Source of the DNA: CAYSPT01 sp964432985
GTDB lineage: Bacteria; Muiribacteriota; CAYSPT01
Length of the DNA: 64,000 bases
Direction of reading: 5' to 3'
Assembly: GCA_964432985.1 (NCBI GenBank)
Contig: CAYSPT010000008.1
Coordinates: 57,986-121,985, forward strand
The notes under the pieces are model-generated. The model was not told the origin of the DNA. It searched no databases and saw only the letters and a program-made list of their open reading frames with translations. A program made the position numbers and the translations under genes. Below are positions 52,373-61,576 of this stretch, piece after piece (the first letter of the stretch is position 1; the number at the start of each line of letters is the position of its first letter).

Positions 52373-53769
52373 CCTGGAGTCCGTACCAGGTCAACCACCG
52401 TTTCCACATGGATAGTGTGAGGGAACAAATCCATGCATTCCACCGATCGTACACGGAATTTTCCTTTACTGAGCCTCTTGAGATCGCGGGCCAGGCTTTC
52501 CGGATGACATGAAACGTATATAATTCGTCGAAGCGTGGGAGCGCTGTTGAGATCACTGGCCAACCGCCCCGATATCCCTCTTCTGGGCGGATCGAGGACT
52601 ACCAGATCAGGACTGATCCCTTCGGGAAGCACTTCGAGACCGGAATCGGCATCAGCGTGTATAAAATCAATGGAATCAAGATGGAACCGGGAAGCGTTTA
52701 TCCGGCCGAATTCCACCGCCCGATCCGCGATCTCGATACCCACCGTACTGCGCAGAGGCGGCGCAATCAGACAAGCAAAAAAACCGACCCCGGCATAGAG
52801 ATCCACGGCACAACGATGGTTTTCGTCCTCCGCCAAACGCCGTACCGCCTCCGCCAGGTTCACTGCTTGAAAGGGGTTGACCTGGAAAAATCCACCAGCA
52901 GGTCGAAGAAATGCCCGGGAGCAGATTGTCTCTTCGATGGTTTCACTACCCTCAACCAAAACCATCCGCCTGCCCAGTATGACATTGGACCGTTCCTCCT
53001 GCACATTGTGCACGACCCCGTGAACATCAGGCAGCGTCATCAGGTTCGCCGCCAGTCCTCGCAGCCGGGGTACCCGCTCGGATCGAGTCACCAATGTTAT
53101 AACCACCGAAATGCTGCTGGCGGAACTTTCCATGACCACGTGTCTGAGCTCACCGGTGTGCATCTCTTCATCGTAAATATCAAGACCGGATTCGTCAATC
53201 AGGGCAGTAACCGGTTTTATCAGCTTGTCGATAGCCGGAAGCTGTACCGGGCAGGAGGCGAGTTTGACCAGTTTGTGGGACCCCGCCTCAAAAAATCCCA
53301 GGGCCGCGGCACCCTCTAAAATACGTACGGGAAACTGTCCCTTGTTGCGGAATCCCTGCAACCTGGGAGATCCCAGGACTGCAGGGATATCTATTTTTTT
53401 CAGTCCCTGCACCTTGGCCAATGCCCACCTGACTCGTTCCCGTTTCCAGGTGAGTTGCTGTTCGTAGGCAAGTCCCTGAAGCGGACACCCTCCGCAGATT
53501 CCGGCTGCCGGACAAAACGGTGCCACCCTGTCAGGTGAAGGGGAAAGGATAGTCTCAAGCCGGGCAAACGCAAATGATTTTCTGATTTCCATGACCTCGG
53601 CCCGGATAACGTCTCCTGGAAACGTCCCCCGTACCATGAGAACAAATCCCTGGTAACGGCCGACTCCCAGCGCCCGGCTGCTCAAAGAAGTAATCTCTAT
53701 TTCAACCTTCTGACCGGCTTTAACCGGTGGACCGGTATCTACCCGCTTACCGACGCTTACCGGAAGCAT
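52363..53769 (-). CDS. TrmA/RlmD-family 5-methyluridine methyltransferase
   Basis: 468 aa from ATG 53769 (AAGGA about 10 nt upstream); the open frame is longer, but the extra N-terminus is the reverse reading of the previous gene. An N-terminal TRAM domain (VEIEITSLSSRALGVGRYQG). The [4Fe-4S] cysteines are in FCPAAGICGGCPLQ, with a further Cys in KLASCPVQ. QVNPFQA, the SAM motif VDLYAGVGFFACLIA, DLVVLDPPRRG and the nucleophile in YVSCHPESLARDL complete the family. It methylates a uridine of 23S rRNA or tRNA; specificity (RlmC, RlmD or RlmCD) cannot be assigned. Its start overlaps the end of the S51-like gene by 23 nt. Confidence 0.92.
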   Translation of the reverse strand: MLPVSVGKRVDTGPPVKAGQKVEIEITSLSSRALGVGRYQGFVLMVRGTFPGDVIRAEVMEIRKSFAFARLETILSPSPDRVAPFCPAAGICGGCPLQGLAYEQQLTWKRERVRWALAKVQGLKKIDIPAVLGSPRLQGFRNKGQFPVRILEGAAALGFFEAGSHKLVKLASCPVQLPAIDKLIKPVTALIDESGLDIYDEEMHTGELRHVVMESSASSISVVITLVTRSERVPRLRGLAANLMTLPDVHGVVHNVQEERSNVILGRRMVLVEGSETIEETICSRAFLRPAGGFFQVNPFQAVNLAEAVRRLAEDENHRCAVDLYAGVGFFACLIAPPLRSTVGIEIADRAVEFGRINASRFHLDSIDFIHADADSGLEVLPEGISPDLVVLDPPRRGISGRLASDLNSAPTLRRIIYVSCHPESLARDLKRLSKGKFRVRSVECMDLFPHTIHVETVVDLVRTPGQY

Positions 53770-55129
53770 GGTGCTTTTTCCTTCTCTTTGCCTTCTTAGC
53801 TCTCCACTCCGTTTCTGCGGAGCAGATATCCTCCCTGGTTCCCACTTTAGGCCGTCCGTCGAAGAACTTGGAGCCATCCAGGATAAGCTCGTCATGCTGT
53901 TCCATTTCCACCGAACGGCCCCGCTCGCCGAACACGATGACCGGGTCATCCCCCACCGAGCTGTACCGCTTGTAGATTTTTCCGTTTACCGGGTCGCTGT
54001 ACTTCTCATAAAGAAGTACGCTTTTCTCGTTCAGCCCCATGGCTACCCGGTCTCGGTGCCGCAGGGTGAAAAGACTGAGCTCATCCTGGTGCGCTTCCCT
54101 GATATAACGGTAATCATAAGCGTGCGGGAACACGCTGAGACCGTTAACCAGCCCCACGCCCTGGTCAGCGGCCCGGAGGAATCCCCCGGGGAAGTCCCGG
54201 GGTAAGGAGAGAAAGTAGCGCTCCTGAAGGCACATGGTGCCGGCACTGATTCCGAAAAAGTTTGTTCCCCGCATGAGCGCGTCTTGAAACACCTCACCGA
54301 GCCGGTAGAACCTCAGTCGGTTGGTCAAAACGAAGACCCGGCCGCCGAAGAGAATGCAGCTGGCGCTGGAAAGAATCCTCTGCTGCATATCTTCACGCTG
54401 CTCCCGGTAGAGAGAGGAGTTCATAACACCGCTTTTTTCGAGAAAATAGGCTTCGATATGCCTGCACAGAGAAAAAATCTCTTCGTCCTTGTAGTTAAGA
54501 TGGTCTACGAGATCACGGATCTCCTGGCACCAACCCAGTGCCCGGCTGGAGCGTTTCAGGCGATTGATGTCCGCCAGCTTCAAATCACGCTCTTCTTCAT
54601 CGACACCTTCCAGTAGAAAGTCCGGTTCGTCAAACTCATCATAGTGATAAAACTCGTACAGGCTCAGATTTTCGTAGCGGCCCTCCAGACGTTCGGTATC
54701 TTCGGTCACCCGGTCCAGGTAGTGCTGGTTCTTGCTATGGTAGTCCCGCTTGGCGGCGATGAGCTGGTCCTGTTTCTCGGTGTAACGCCGGTAGAGCCAC
54801 TTCTCTTTTTCTATGAAATCAAGGAACATGCTGTACACGGAAAGGTTCTGGATATTGGTAGGATACGGCCCCTTCCACCCGGCGTCAATTCCCATCCGCT
54901 CGAACATACTTATCAGGTGCCGGTCATGGTGCTCGTGCCCCTTGAAAAAGGCAGCGGTTATCAGAAGTATTTTGCAGGACTTGTCTATGGCCGGGTTCTG
55001 GTGCTGGGGGTGCAGCATTTGATGCCGGAACATGCCGACCAGATCCTGTTCGGTTGCCACGTTGCCGTTGAGAAACACCCAGCCCTGCGCCTTGTGATCC
55101 ATGGGGGTTGAAATCGGAGGAGCAGCCAT
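53747..55129 (-). CDS. S51 (dipeptidase E / cyanophycinase-like) protein with long insertion
   Basis: 460 aa from ATG 55129, which overlaps no gene and has AGGTGG upstream. The fold is recognised by KILLITAAFF (first strand), SCILFGGRVFVL (GG loop), the nucleophile elbow FFGISAGTMC (Ser295) and SVFPHAYDYR (the family's D-x-H-F-x-x-R site). Normal S51 enzymes have about 230-280 residues. Here about 190 extra charged, helical residues are inserted between the first strand and the GG loop, and a basic Lys/Arg tail is added. It may be a peptidase or an isopeptidase; the substrate is unknown. The gene is tightly packed between the kinase-like and TrmA-family genes. Confidence 0.75.
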   Translation of the reverse strand: MAAPPISTPMDHKAQGWVFLNGNVATEQDLVGMFRHQMLHPQHQNPAIDKSCKILLITAAFFKGHEHHDRHLISMFERMGIDAGWKGPYPTNIQNLSVYSMFLDFIEKEKWLYRRYTEKQDQLIAAKRDYHSKNQHYLDRVTEDTERLEGRYENLSLYEFYHYDEFDEPDFLLEGVDEEERDLKLADINRLKRSSRALGWCQEIRDLVDHLNYKDEEIFSLCRHIEAYFLEKSGVMNSSLYREQREDMQQRILSSASCILFGGRVFVLTNRLRFYRLGEVFQDALMRGTNFFGISAGTMCLQERYFLSLPRDFPGGFLRAADQGVGLVNGLSVFPHAYDYRYIREAHQDELSLFTLRHRDRVAMGLNEKSVLLYEKYSDPVNGKIYKRYSSVGDDPVIVFGERGRSVEMEQHDELILDGSKFFDGRPKVGTREDICSAETEWRAKKAKRRKKHHASGKRR

Positions 55130-55130
55130 A

Positions 55131-55679
55131 TCAGCTTTTCCACCTGCGTTTGACATAGTAGGAAACCACTTTTTTACCCTCGGTGACCAGATCGGCGAAC
55201 GTGCCGATATTCATTATCTGAAAATCAGCCTTCACGTGGTCAATTTCCGTCTCGGTCAGGTGATCCTTGAGATAGTCTTCCCCGCGCTTATAAAGGTCGC
55301 TCTCGATCCTGACGACTATACCACCGAGCCGGTGGATCATTTCCTCTTCACGCTTGAGCCGGACATCGGCTACGATAATGAAGCCCTGGGTGGTGTTTAC
55401 TCTTCGTTCCACCACCTTGACCAGGCAATTGGGATCGATCTCTCTCAGCTTGTCCCCGATAGCGCACAGAAGTTCCCGGTCCTTCTTATTGAGTTTGCCG
55501 TGTATCTTTCCGATGTGCCGCCCGAAGCACTCCCGGGCTACTTTTTTAATGTAGTCGGCGAAGTGCAGCACTGTGGCGGCGTACCCATTGATACTGAGCA
55601 AATAGGTGAGCACGGAAGCAAAGCTGGTTTTTCCCTTACCTTTGCTTCCGGTTATTCCAATCAGGTAGCGGCGTGGCAT
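55131..55679 (-). CDS. dNMP-kinase-like P-loop protein
   Basis: 182 aa from ATG 55679; GGAGG lies 8 nt upstream and the promoter at 55705-55733 excludes the longer frame. Walker A is GITGSKGKGKTSF (residues 8-20), LHFADYIKKV follows, and the acidic motif is FIIVADVRLKREEEMI with GGIVVRIES. The pattern FAD-x-IK...D-x-R...E-x-x-x-x-x-x-GG matches deoxynucleoside monophosphate kinases of the phage T4 type and cellular relatives. It would phosphorylate a nucleotide or a related small substrate. It is first in an operon with the S51-like and TrmA-family genes, a combination I do not recognise. Confidence 0.72.
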   Translation of the reverse strand: MPRRYLIGITGSKGKGKTSFASVLTYLLSINGYAATVLHFADYIKKVARECFGRHIGKIHGKLNKKDRELLCAIGDKLREIDPNCLVKVVERRVNTTQGFIIVADVRLKREEEMIHRLGGIVVRIESDLYKRGEDYLKDHLTETEIDHVKADFQIMNIGTFADLVTEGKKVVSYYVKRRWKS

Positions 55680-55704
55680 CCTTCCGCCCTCCATTCCGTC
55701 CTCG

Positions 55705-55733
55705 AATATAGCAGATGGCGTTTTGAGTGTCAA
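55705..55733 (-). promoter_or_regulatory. Near-consensus promoter of the dNMP-kinase-like operon
   Basis: On the minus strand TTGACA, 17 nt, TATATT. The transcript would begin about 20 nt before the ATG at 55679, which confirms that start. Confidence 0.78.
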
Positions 55734-55748
55734 ACATCGATTATTTAG

Positions 55749-55778
55749 TTGACATAGCGCCATAACGGTTCCTATGCT
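55749..55778 (+). promoter_or_regulatory. Candidate promoter of the alpha-2-macroglobulin gene
   Basis: TTGACA, 18 nt, TATGCT on the plus strand, back to back with the leftward promoter at 55705-55733. The leader to the ATG at 55953 is about 170 nt. Confidence 0.6.
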
Positions 55779-55858
55779 GAAATTGAAGGGTAATATTTGG
55801 CTGGTATGTGTGCCACCGGTTCATCTCCCCGGCCCGCCGGCCTCCCTTTTTGAAAACG

Positions 55859-55877
55859 GCTGCTCACACTGAGCAGC
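55859..55877 (+). promoter_or_regulatory. Hairpin in the alpha-2-macroglobulin leader
   Basis: GCTGCTCA, 3-nt loop CAC, TGAGCAGC: a perfect 8-bp stem with no U-tract. The GC-rich block before it (CCCGGCCCGCCGGCC) can also fold. I match no known riboswitch. Confidence 0.5.
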
Positions 55878-55952
55878 AGAAAGGACGTGAAAGCCTATGA
55901 GATAGCCTCCGATTCGCTCCACGAAAACTGAATAAGGAAAAGAGGGAGAATC

Positions 55953-58900
55953 ATGAAGCTGTTGCCAAACGGCCGCAGCAGTCTCCTTGCCGTTGTTCTT
56001 ATGGGCATCGCAGTAGCTTTTTTGTTATTATTTTCTTTTTATCCCATTATTTCCGCCCACCGGAACGATCGGCAGGAAGTTATCCTGCTCGGCCACACCA
56101 ATTTTCTCGCCGGAAGCACATCATCTGTTCGTTTAGTTGTCCGGGACCACTATTCGCATCATCCCATCCGCGGAGCCAAGGTCCATCTCGCTCTCGATTC
56201 CCCGACCAGGGGACGGGTTGTCAACGTTAAAGCCAGGACTGATGACCAGGGTACAGCGGACATGTCCTTCATTACTCCCGAAGAGGAAATGGACTACGAT
56301 TTCACCATCTATGCCCGTTCCTCCTTCGGTAAGGACTTTTTCCGCAAGAGTATCTCGGTTACCCGTAAGTACAGCCTCCTGCTTTCCACCGACAAACCTC
56401 TCTACCAGCCGGGGCAGAAGATGACACTGCGCTGTCTGGTTCTCAGAAAACCCGACTTGAAACCGGAGACGGGTCGAAGCGTCGCGTTTGAAATCTCGGA
56501 CGGAAAAGAAAACAAGGTATACATAAAGACAGTCCAGGTCAACGACTATGGAGTCGCCTGGGTGGAATTTCCCCTGGCTGACCAGGTCAACCAGGGGCGC
56601 TGGAACATAAAGGCCAGCCTGGAAGGAGTAACATCTGAAAAAACAGTCGAAGTCAAGCAGTACACCCTGCCAAAACACCGGGTCACCATTGAAACCGACC
56701 GCAGTTACTGCGGGCCCGGAGATACGGTGCGGGGGCGGGTCACCGCCGAGTACTTTTTCGGCAAACCGGTAGCCGGAGCCGCGGTCAGCCTCCAGCTCAG
56801 CACGGTGGACGTGTCGTTTCACACTATCGGGCGTCTGACCGGGACTACCAACGACGAAGGGATATTTCCCTTCGAGATCAGATTACCCGACTACTTTGCC
56901 GGTCAACCGCTGAAAAACGGAAACGCTTATCTGCAATTTCGTGCCCGGGTGACCGATAAAGCCAGCCACCGTGAAGAAATCACCAGGGGATTCACCGTCT
57001 GCAGCAAACCCTTTGTCCTGGAAGCGCTCCCCGAGTCAGGCGTACTGGTCCCCGGCGTGGAAAACGTCATTTATTTCCTGGCCAGCTATCCTGACGGACG
57101 CGCCGCCCGGGTCACCATCCAGGACGGTCCCACCGTGTATAAAACCAATGAACTGGGAATTGCCGAATACCGATTCACTCCCCGCTCGGCGGGTTCGTAT
57201 CAACTCCAGGTCGCGGTCTTTGACCGCACCGGGTCCAGGATGCGCTTCTCTAAAACGTTCTCGACTGATCAGCAGGAAGCAACCGGGAATCTGGGAAGCA
57301 TTTTACTGCGGACCTCGTCATCAATGCCCCGCGTCGGCGAAACGCTGAATGTCACGGCCATCTCCAGTGCGGTAAGCGGTGCCGTGTTCCTCGACGCCAT
57401 CCGCGACGGTCAGACTATTTACACCGGGGTGATGGAGCTTGAGAGCGGAAGGGCAGATCATCAGATCGACCTTTCTTCCGACTGGGCGGGAACCGTTGTC
57501 TTAAATGCCTACCGCCTCGGGCGGAACACCAGGTTCGTTCGTGACACCCGTGTTCTGGTAATCTCCAATCCCAACGACCTGCAGGTTTCTATGAAAACCA
57601 GTAAGCAGACCTACCTTCCCGGAGAAACGGCCCGGATGGCATTTATGGTAAAAGACTCTTCCGGAAACCCGTGCCAGGCCGCATTGGGAATCAACATTGT
57701 GGACGAGGCGCTCTTCGCCCTGACCGAGCTTCACCCCGGGTTGGAGCGGATGTTCTTCGAATTGGAACGGGAACTGCTGCAACCCAGGTTCCAGATAAAG
57801 AAGGCTCCAAGGGGAATCACCCTTCAGGACCTTTATCTCGACGGATTTGACCGTCCGCCGCGCCGACCGGATTCTCCTTCCGGCTCCCATGGACCGGACG
57901 ATACGTCCCGCACGGAGGGGTGGCTTCCGGTAATGGATGCCGATCTCAGAAACCAGGCTTCCCACGTGTTGCTTTCCCGCTCGGCCCTGAAAGTAAGCTA
58001 CCCCATCATGACCGAGTCATACACAGCCAAGATGGAGCTTCGAAAGAAGGGGTACGAGAACCATCTCAGCCGGATATGTACGTCATTCCAGAAGATGTTC
58101 GGTGTCATCTGCGTGTTGATGCTGCTCATCACCCTGGGAGTGCGCATCGGAATCAAGTACGGTTCTCTCGACGGGATTTCCACCCAGGAACTGCCTGGTG
58201 TCACCCGGGCAGCGGCAGGACAGTTTTTCAGCTATATCTTCTTTATGATCGCGTATGCCCTGTTCGTCGCCGCTAAACCCGCCATGCCCAGGGGAGGAGC
58301 GCTGGGGCTGTGCTTCACCGCCTTTGTCCTGCACCTCCTCCTGACCTTCCTGGTACTGCGCCGGGGAGACCGGGGAGTAGGGCATTCTCCTTACTTCATT
58401 CAACTGCTTCACATCGTGGCCATCACAGGACTATTCATTATCTGCCTTGTGTGCAACACAACCGGGAGTGCTGTGGTTGCTATTTCGAAAAAATCACCAT
58501 GGTTCATAACCATCCTTATTTCCTATTTTACCCACCCGCTGGTGGTGCTGGCTTCCAGCATCCTGGCCGCCAGAAAACGGCACACTCACGAGCTAATCTG
58601 GTGCCTGCTGAGGGGTGTTTTAATCGGTCTGACGGTCTTCCTGGTTATCGGTTCGGGGTCTCGCGTACGGGGAATCGTGCTGGCCGCGGCTTTCCTCTCC
58701 GGAATCATTCCCACCGTGATCGGTCTGGCCAGACTCCATCCCCGGTACCCGGGAACGTTGACCGCTGCCCTGGCACACGCGATTCAATGGTTCCTGGTGT
58801 TTGCCACCGGAGGAATAATCATCCCCCTGATAACCGAGGGAGGGGCCGCCGTACCCCTGGTCTTTATCGGGGCTGTTTTCGGCATCATCGTCTACAGCGT

Positions 58901-61271
58901 TGAAATGCGTGACGTCAAGAAACGCAAACTGGGAGTCTCTCTGGTCAACATCATGATCTTGCTCATGGTCGTCGGCATCCTGGGAGCCATCGCCATCCCC
59001 GACTTCAACCGGGCGCGGCTGCAGTCCAGTGGTATGACCATGCGGGAGCGTCAGCGTATTTACGAAGAGATACACGGTGCCGATGGAGAGACTTCCGGCG
59101 GCAGCGTGATGGCCCCCCCGGCAGATTTTTCTGAACCGGGGGCAAAGGACGGCACGAAAAACGACGAAAAGGTCCGTATCAGGGAGTACTTCCCTGAAAC
59201 GCTGTTATCGCTGCCCTGCATCATCACCGACGAGTCAGGCAGGCTCGAACTGGACTTTCCGGTGGCCGACTCCATCACCGACTGGAGAGTCACCGCTTCG
59301 GCTTCAGCCAAAGCCGGGGGACTCGGCGCCCTGAGCGGCAGCCTGAGAGTGTTCCAGGACTTTTTCGTAGACCTGGACGTACCGGGATCTCTCACCCAGG
59401 GAGACATCGTATCCGTTCCCGCGGCCGTCTTCAATTACCTGGACCGGCCGCAGAACGTAGAGCTGAAACTCCAGAGCGCTTCATGGTATATCCCGGTAGA
59501 CGGGCTGCATCGTTCCATTCACCTCGAACCCGGCGATGTAACCTCTGTGTTTTTCACCATCAAAGTACAGCAGTTCGGTGATCACCGGCTGACGCTCCAC
59601 GCTTCGGGAACAGAGGCTCGGGACGCCGTACGCCGAGCGGTAAAAGTCTTTCCGTTCGGGGCAAAAAAAGAAGTGGTCAGCTCCGGGAACATTAATGAGA
59701 CAGTGTCCACCTCCCTGACCTTTCCGTTCGAATCGGTCCCGGGGAGCGAAAAGATGTATCTCAAGGTTTACCCGTCTGTCTTCACCCAGGTGGTAGAGGG
59801 GCTCGACTCGCTTTTGAGGGTACCCCACGGCTGCTTCGAGCAGACCTCTTCCAGTACTTATCCGAACCTGCTGGTACTGGATTATCTGAACAAGACCAGC
59901 AAGATCAGCCCCAAGATCAGGATGAAAGCCGAGCATTACGTTCAGCTCGGCTATCAGCGCCTGCTCACGTTTGAACTGTCCGGAGGAGGATTCAGCTGGT
60001 TTGGCAGAGGCTCCGCGAAGGAACACCTCACCGCCTATGGTTTGATGGAATTCACTGATATGAACAAGGTCTACCCGGTGGATACCCGGCTGATCAAACG
60101 AACCCGGGCGTGGCTCCTGTCACAACAGGAATCCGACGGCTCGTGGCGGGATCGGAGACCAAAAGGCCGAAGCAGCAGCCTCGAGTACGCCAACCAGGTC
60201 TACAAAAATACGGCGTATATCACCTGGGCCCTGACCAGCTCCGGCTGCCACGGTCGCCAAGTAGATAAAGCGCTGAGATTTCTGAAGCGGTATTTCCGCT
60301 ATGATCTGGACAATTACTGTCTGGCTCTGGCCGCCAATGCCCTGGTCTGTGCCGATAAGGACGATCCCTTCACCGTGGAGGTGATCGATACGCTTATCGG
60401 ACGGGCGGCCGTGGAGCGGGACCATGCGTTGTGGTCCAGCGGACTTTACTCGGTAGTCGGTTCCCGCGGCCGGTCTTCCACCATCGAAACCACCGCCCTG
60501 GCGTTGCTGGCCCTTATCGGTTCAGGAGCGGACGGGGCCTTGACCCGCCAGGGAATCAACTATCTCATAGCCGAAAAGGATGCGCGGGGCAGCTGGCACT
60601 CGACCCAGGCCACCATCCTGGCCCTCAAGGTCCTGGCCCAATCCTACGGGCAGCGCATGGAAACCACTGCTTCCGGAGGAGCGATTTCTGTCCGGATCAA
60701 CGGACAGGACACGGATCCTATCATAATCGAACCGGGAACGGAAGAAGTGGTCCGCCTCATGGACCTGGCTGACTACGCCACCGATGGAGAGAACCTGATC
60801 GAGCTTGCGGCCACGGGAAACCTATCCCCCCAGTACCAGGTGATTGGGGAGTACTACGTTCCCTGGGAAAAGGAGCCTGAGAAGCGATCCCCGTTGTATA
60901 TCGACATCGAGTATGACCGGACGGAATTGACCCGGGGAGACATTATAAAAGCGGACGTCACCGTAGGGCTGCGTGACGTCAAACCATCGTCAATGATCAT
61001 TGTTGACCTGGGAATTCCCCCCGGTTTTTCCCTGCTCTCGGAGGACCTGGAACGGTTGAAAAACAACGGTGCTATCTCCAAGTACAGCCTGACGTCACGA
61101 CAGGCAATTCTCTATCTGGACGGACTTGGCCCGGGGCAGATAATGAAGTTCGCTTACCGTTTGCGGGCACGGTTCCCGGTGAAAGCCAAAACCCCGCCCG
61201 CACTTATATACGAGTACTACCAGCCCGAGCGGAAGCATTCAGCGGCGCCGGTGGAACTGAAGGTCATTTGA
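55953..61271 (+). CDS. Alpha-2-macroglobulin with polytopic membrane insertion at the bait-region position
   Basis: 1772 aa, GGGAG upstream. The N-terminal span at about 10-33 is an anchor or signal. Macroglobulin-like domains follow: LLLSTDKPLYQPGQKMTLRC near 145, YTLPKHRVTIETDRSY, and VSMKTSKQTYLPGETARMAF then IVDEALFALTE near 590. The bait region normally sits here; instead residues about 712-1022 hold about ten hydrophobic spans, the last being a type IV pilin-like helix (VNIMILLMVVGILGAIAIPD then FNRAR). The family resumes with IREYFPETLLSLPCI and SITDWRV near 1085. The thioester motif is PHGCFEQTSSS (Cys1294, Gln1297), followed by the alpha-helical thioester domain to about 1600 and a C-terminal MG domain. 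The thioester should trap attacking proteases covalently. The usual bacterial partner PBP1C is not adjacent. Terminator at 61337. Confidence 0.9.
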   Translation: MKLLPNGRSSLLAVVLMGIAVAFLLLFSFYPIISAHRNDRQEVILLGHTNFLAGSTSSVRLVVRDHYSHHPIRGAKVHLALDSPTRGRVVNVKARTDDQGTADMSFITPEEEMDYDFTIYARSSFGKDFFRKSISVTRKYSLLLSTDKPLYQPGQKMTLRCLVLRKPDLKPETGRSVAFEISDGKENKVYIKTVQVNDYGVAWVEFPLADQVNQGRWNIKASLEGVTSEKTVEVKQYTLPKHRVTIETDRSYCGPGDTVRGRVTAEYFFGKPVAGAAVSLQLSTVDVSFHTIGRLTGTTNDEGIFPFEIRLPDYFAGQPLKNGNAYLQFRARVTDKASHREEITRGFTVCSKPFVLEALPESGVLVPGVENVIYFLASYPDGRAARVTIQDGPTVYKTNELGIAEYRFTPRSAGSYQLQVAVFDRTGSRMRFSKTFSTDQQEATGNLGSILLRTSSSMPRVGETLNVTAISSAVSGAVFLDAIRDGQTIYTGVMELESGRADHQIDLSSDWAGTVVLNAYRLGRNTRFVRDTRVLVISNPNDLQVSMKTSKQTYLPGETARMAFMVKDSSGNPCQAALGINIVDEALFALTELHPGLERMFFELERELLQPRFQIKKAPRGITLQDLYLDGFDRPPRRPDSPSGSHGPDDTSRTEGWLPVMDADLRNQASHVLLSRSALKVSYPIMTESYTAKMELRKKGYENHLSRICTSFQKMFGVICVLMLLITLGVRIGIKYGSLDGISTQELPGVTRAAAGQFFSYIFFMIAYALFVAAKPAMPRGGALGLCFTAFVLHLLLTFLVLRRGDRGVGHSPYFIQLLHIVAITGLFIICLVCNTTGSAVVAISKKSPWFITILISYFTHPLVVLASSILAARKRHTHELIWCLLRGVLIGLTVFLVIGSGSRVRGIVLAAAFLSGIIPTVIGLARLHPRYPGTLTAALAHAIQWFLVFATGGIIIPLITEGGAAVPLVFIGAVFGIIVYSVEMRDVKKRKLGVSLVNIMILLMVVGILGAIAIPDFNRARLQSSGMTMRERQRIYEEIHGADGETSGGSVMAPPADFSEPGAKDGTKNDEKVRIREYFPETLLSLPCIITDESGRLELDFPVADSITDWRVTASASAKAGGLGALSGSLRVFQDFFVDLDVPGSLTQGDIVSVPAAVFNYLDRPQNVELKLQSASWYIPVDGLHRSIHLEPGDVTSVFFTIKVQQFGDHRLTLHASGTEARDAVRRAVKVFPFGAKKEVVSSGNINETVSTSLTFPFESVPGSEKMYLKVYPSVFTQVVEGLDSLLRVPHGCFEQTSSSTYPNLLVLDYLNKTSKISPKIRMKAEHYVQLGYQRLLTFELSGGGFSWFGRGSAKEHLTAYGLMEFTDMNKVYPVDTRLIKRTRAWLLSQQESDGSWRDRRPKGRSSSLEYANQVYKNTAYITWALTSSGCHGRQVDKALRFLKRYFRYDLDNYCLALAANALVCADKDDPFTVEVIDTLIGRAAVERDHALWSSGLYSVVGSRGRSSTIETTALALLALIGSGADGALTRQGINYLIAEKDARGSWHSTQATILALKVLAQSYGQRMETTASGGAISVRINGQDTDPIIIEPGTEEVVRLMDLADYATDGENLIELAATGNLSPQYQVIGEYYVPWEKEPEKRSPLYIDIEYDRTELTRGDIIKADVTVGLRDVKPSSMIIVDLGIPPGFSLLSEDLERLKNNGAISKYSLTSRQAILYLDGLGPGQIMKFAYRLRARFPVKAKTPPALIYEYYQPERKHSAAPVELKVI

Positions 61272-61336
61272 CCTCCTGACCGTACCTGTCTGCATGAGCT
61301 CAAATGCAGCGCAAGCGGACGGGTGAACTCATGCGG

Positions 61337-61369
61337 CTCCCAGTCATACCGACTGGGAGTCTTTTTTTT
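61337..61369 (+). terminator. Intrinsic terminator of the alpha-2-macroglobulin gene
   Basis: CTCCCAGTC, loop ATACC, GACTGGGAG, then TCTTTTTTTT. Perfect 9-bp stem and strong T-tract, 65 nt after the stop codon. Confidence 0.95.
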
Positions 61370-61576
61370 ACCCACGAACGTTGGCAGCTTTCTATTGGTT
61401 TGTAGAACACCATTCAGTAACAGTGTTAATCAGTCCCTCCCTCAAAGCAAGAAGCATAGAAAGTAAGGTGTGGAAACGTATGCATTGAACGATGACAGAT
61501 AGTGTTGTGGACGAAGTGGTTATGAACGAGAATAATCCACAGAATATTAGCACAATCTATCTTGCCTCAGGGTAGA
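61370..61576. other. Intergenic spacer, no feature seen
   Basis: Between the terminator and the 3' end of the ATP-grasp gene. A single TAATCCACA near 61540 resembles a DnaA box but is alone. No gene, repeat or RNA is supported. Confidence 0.5.

Noticed and set aside
61530..61545. DnaA-box-like TAATCCACA suggesting an origin
   Set aside because: Only one imperfect copy, no dnaA or dnaN nearby, no AT-rich unwinding region or box cluster.
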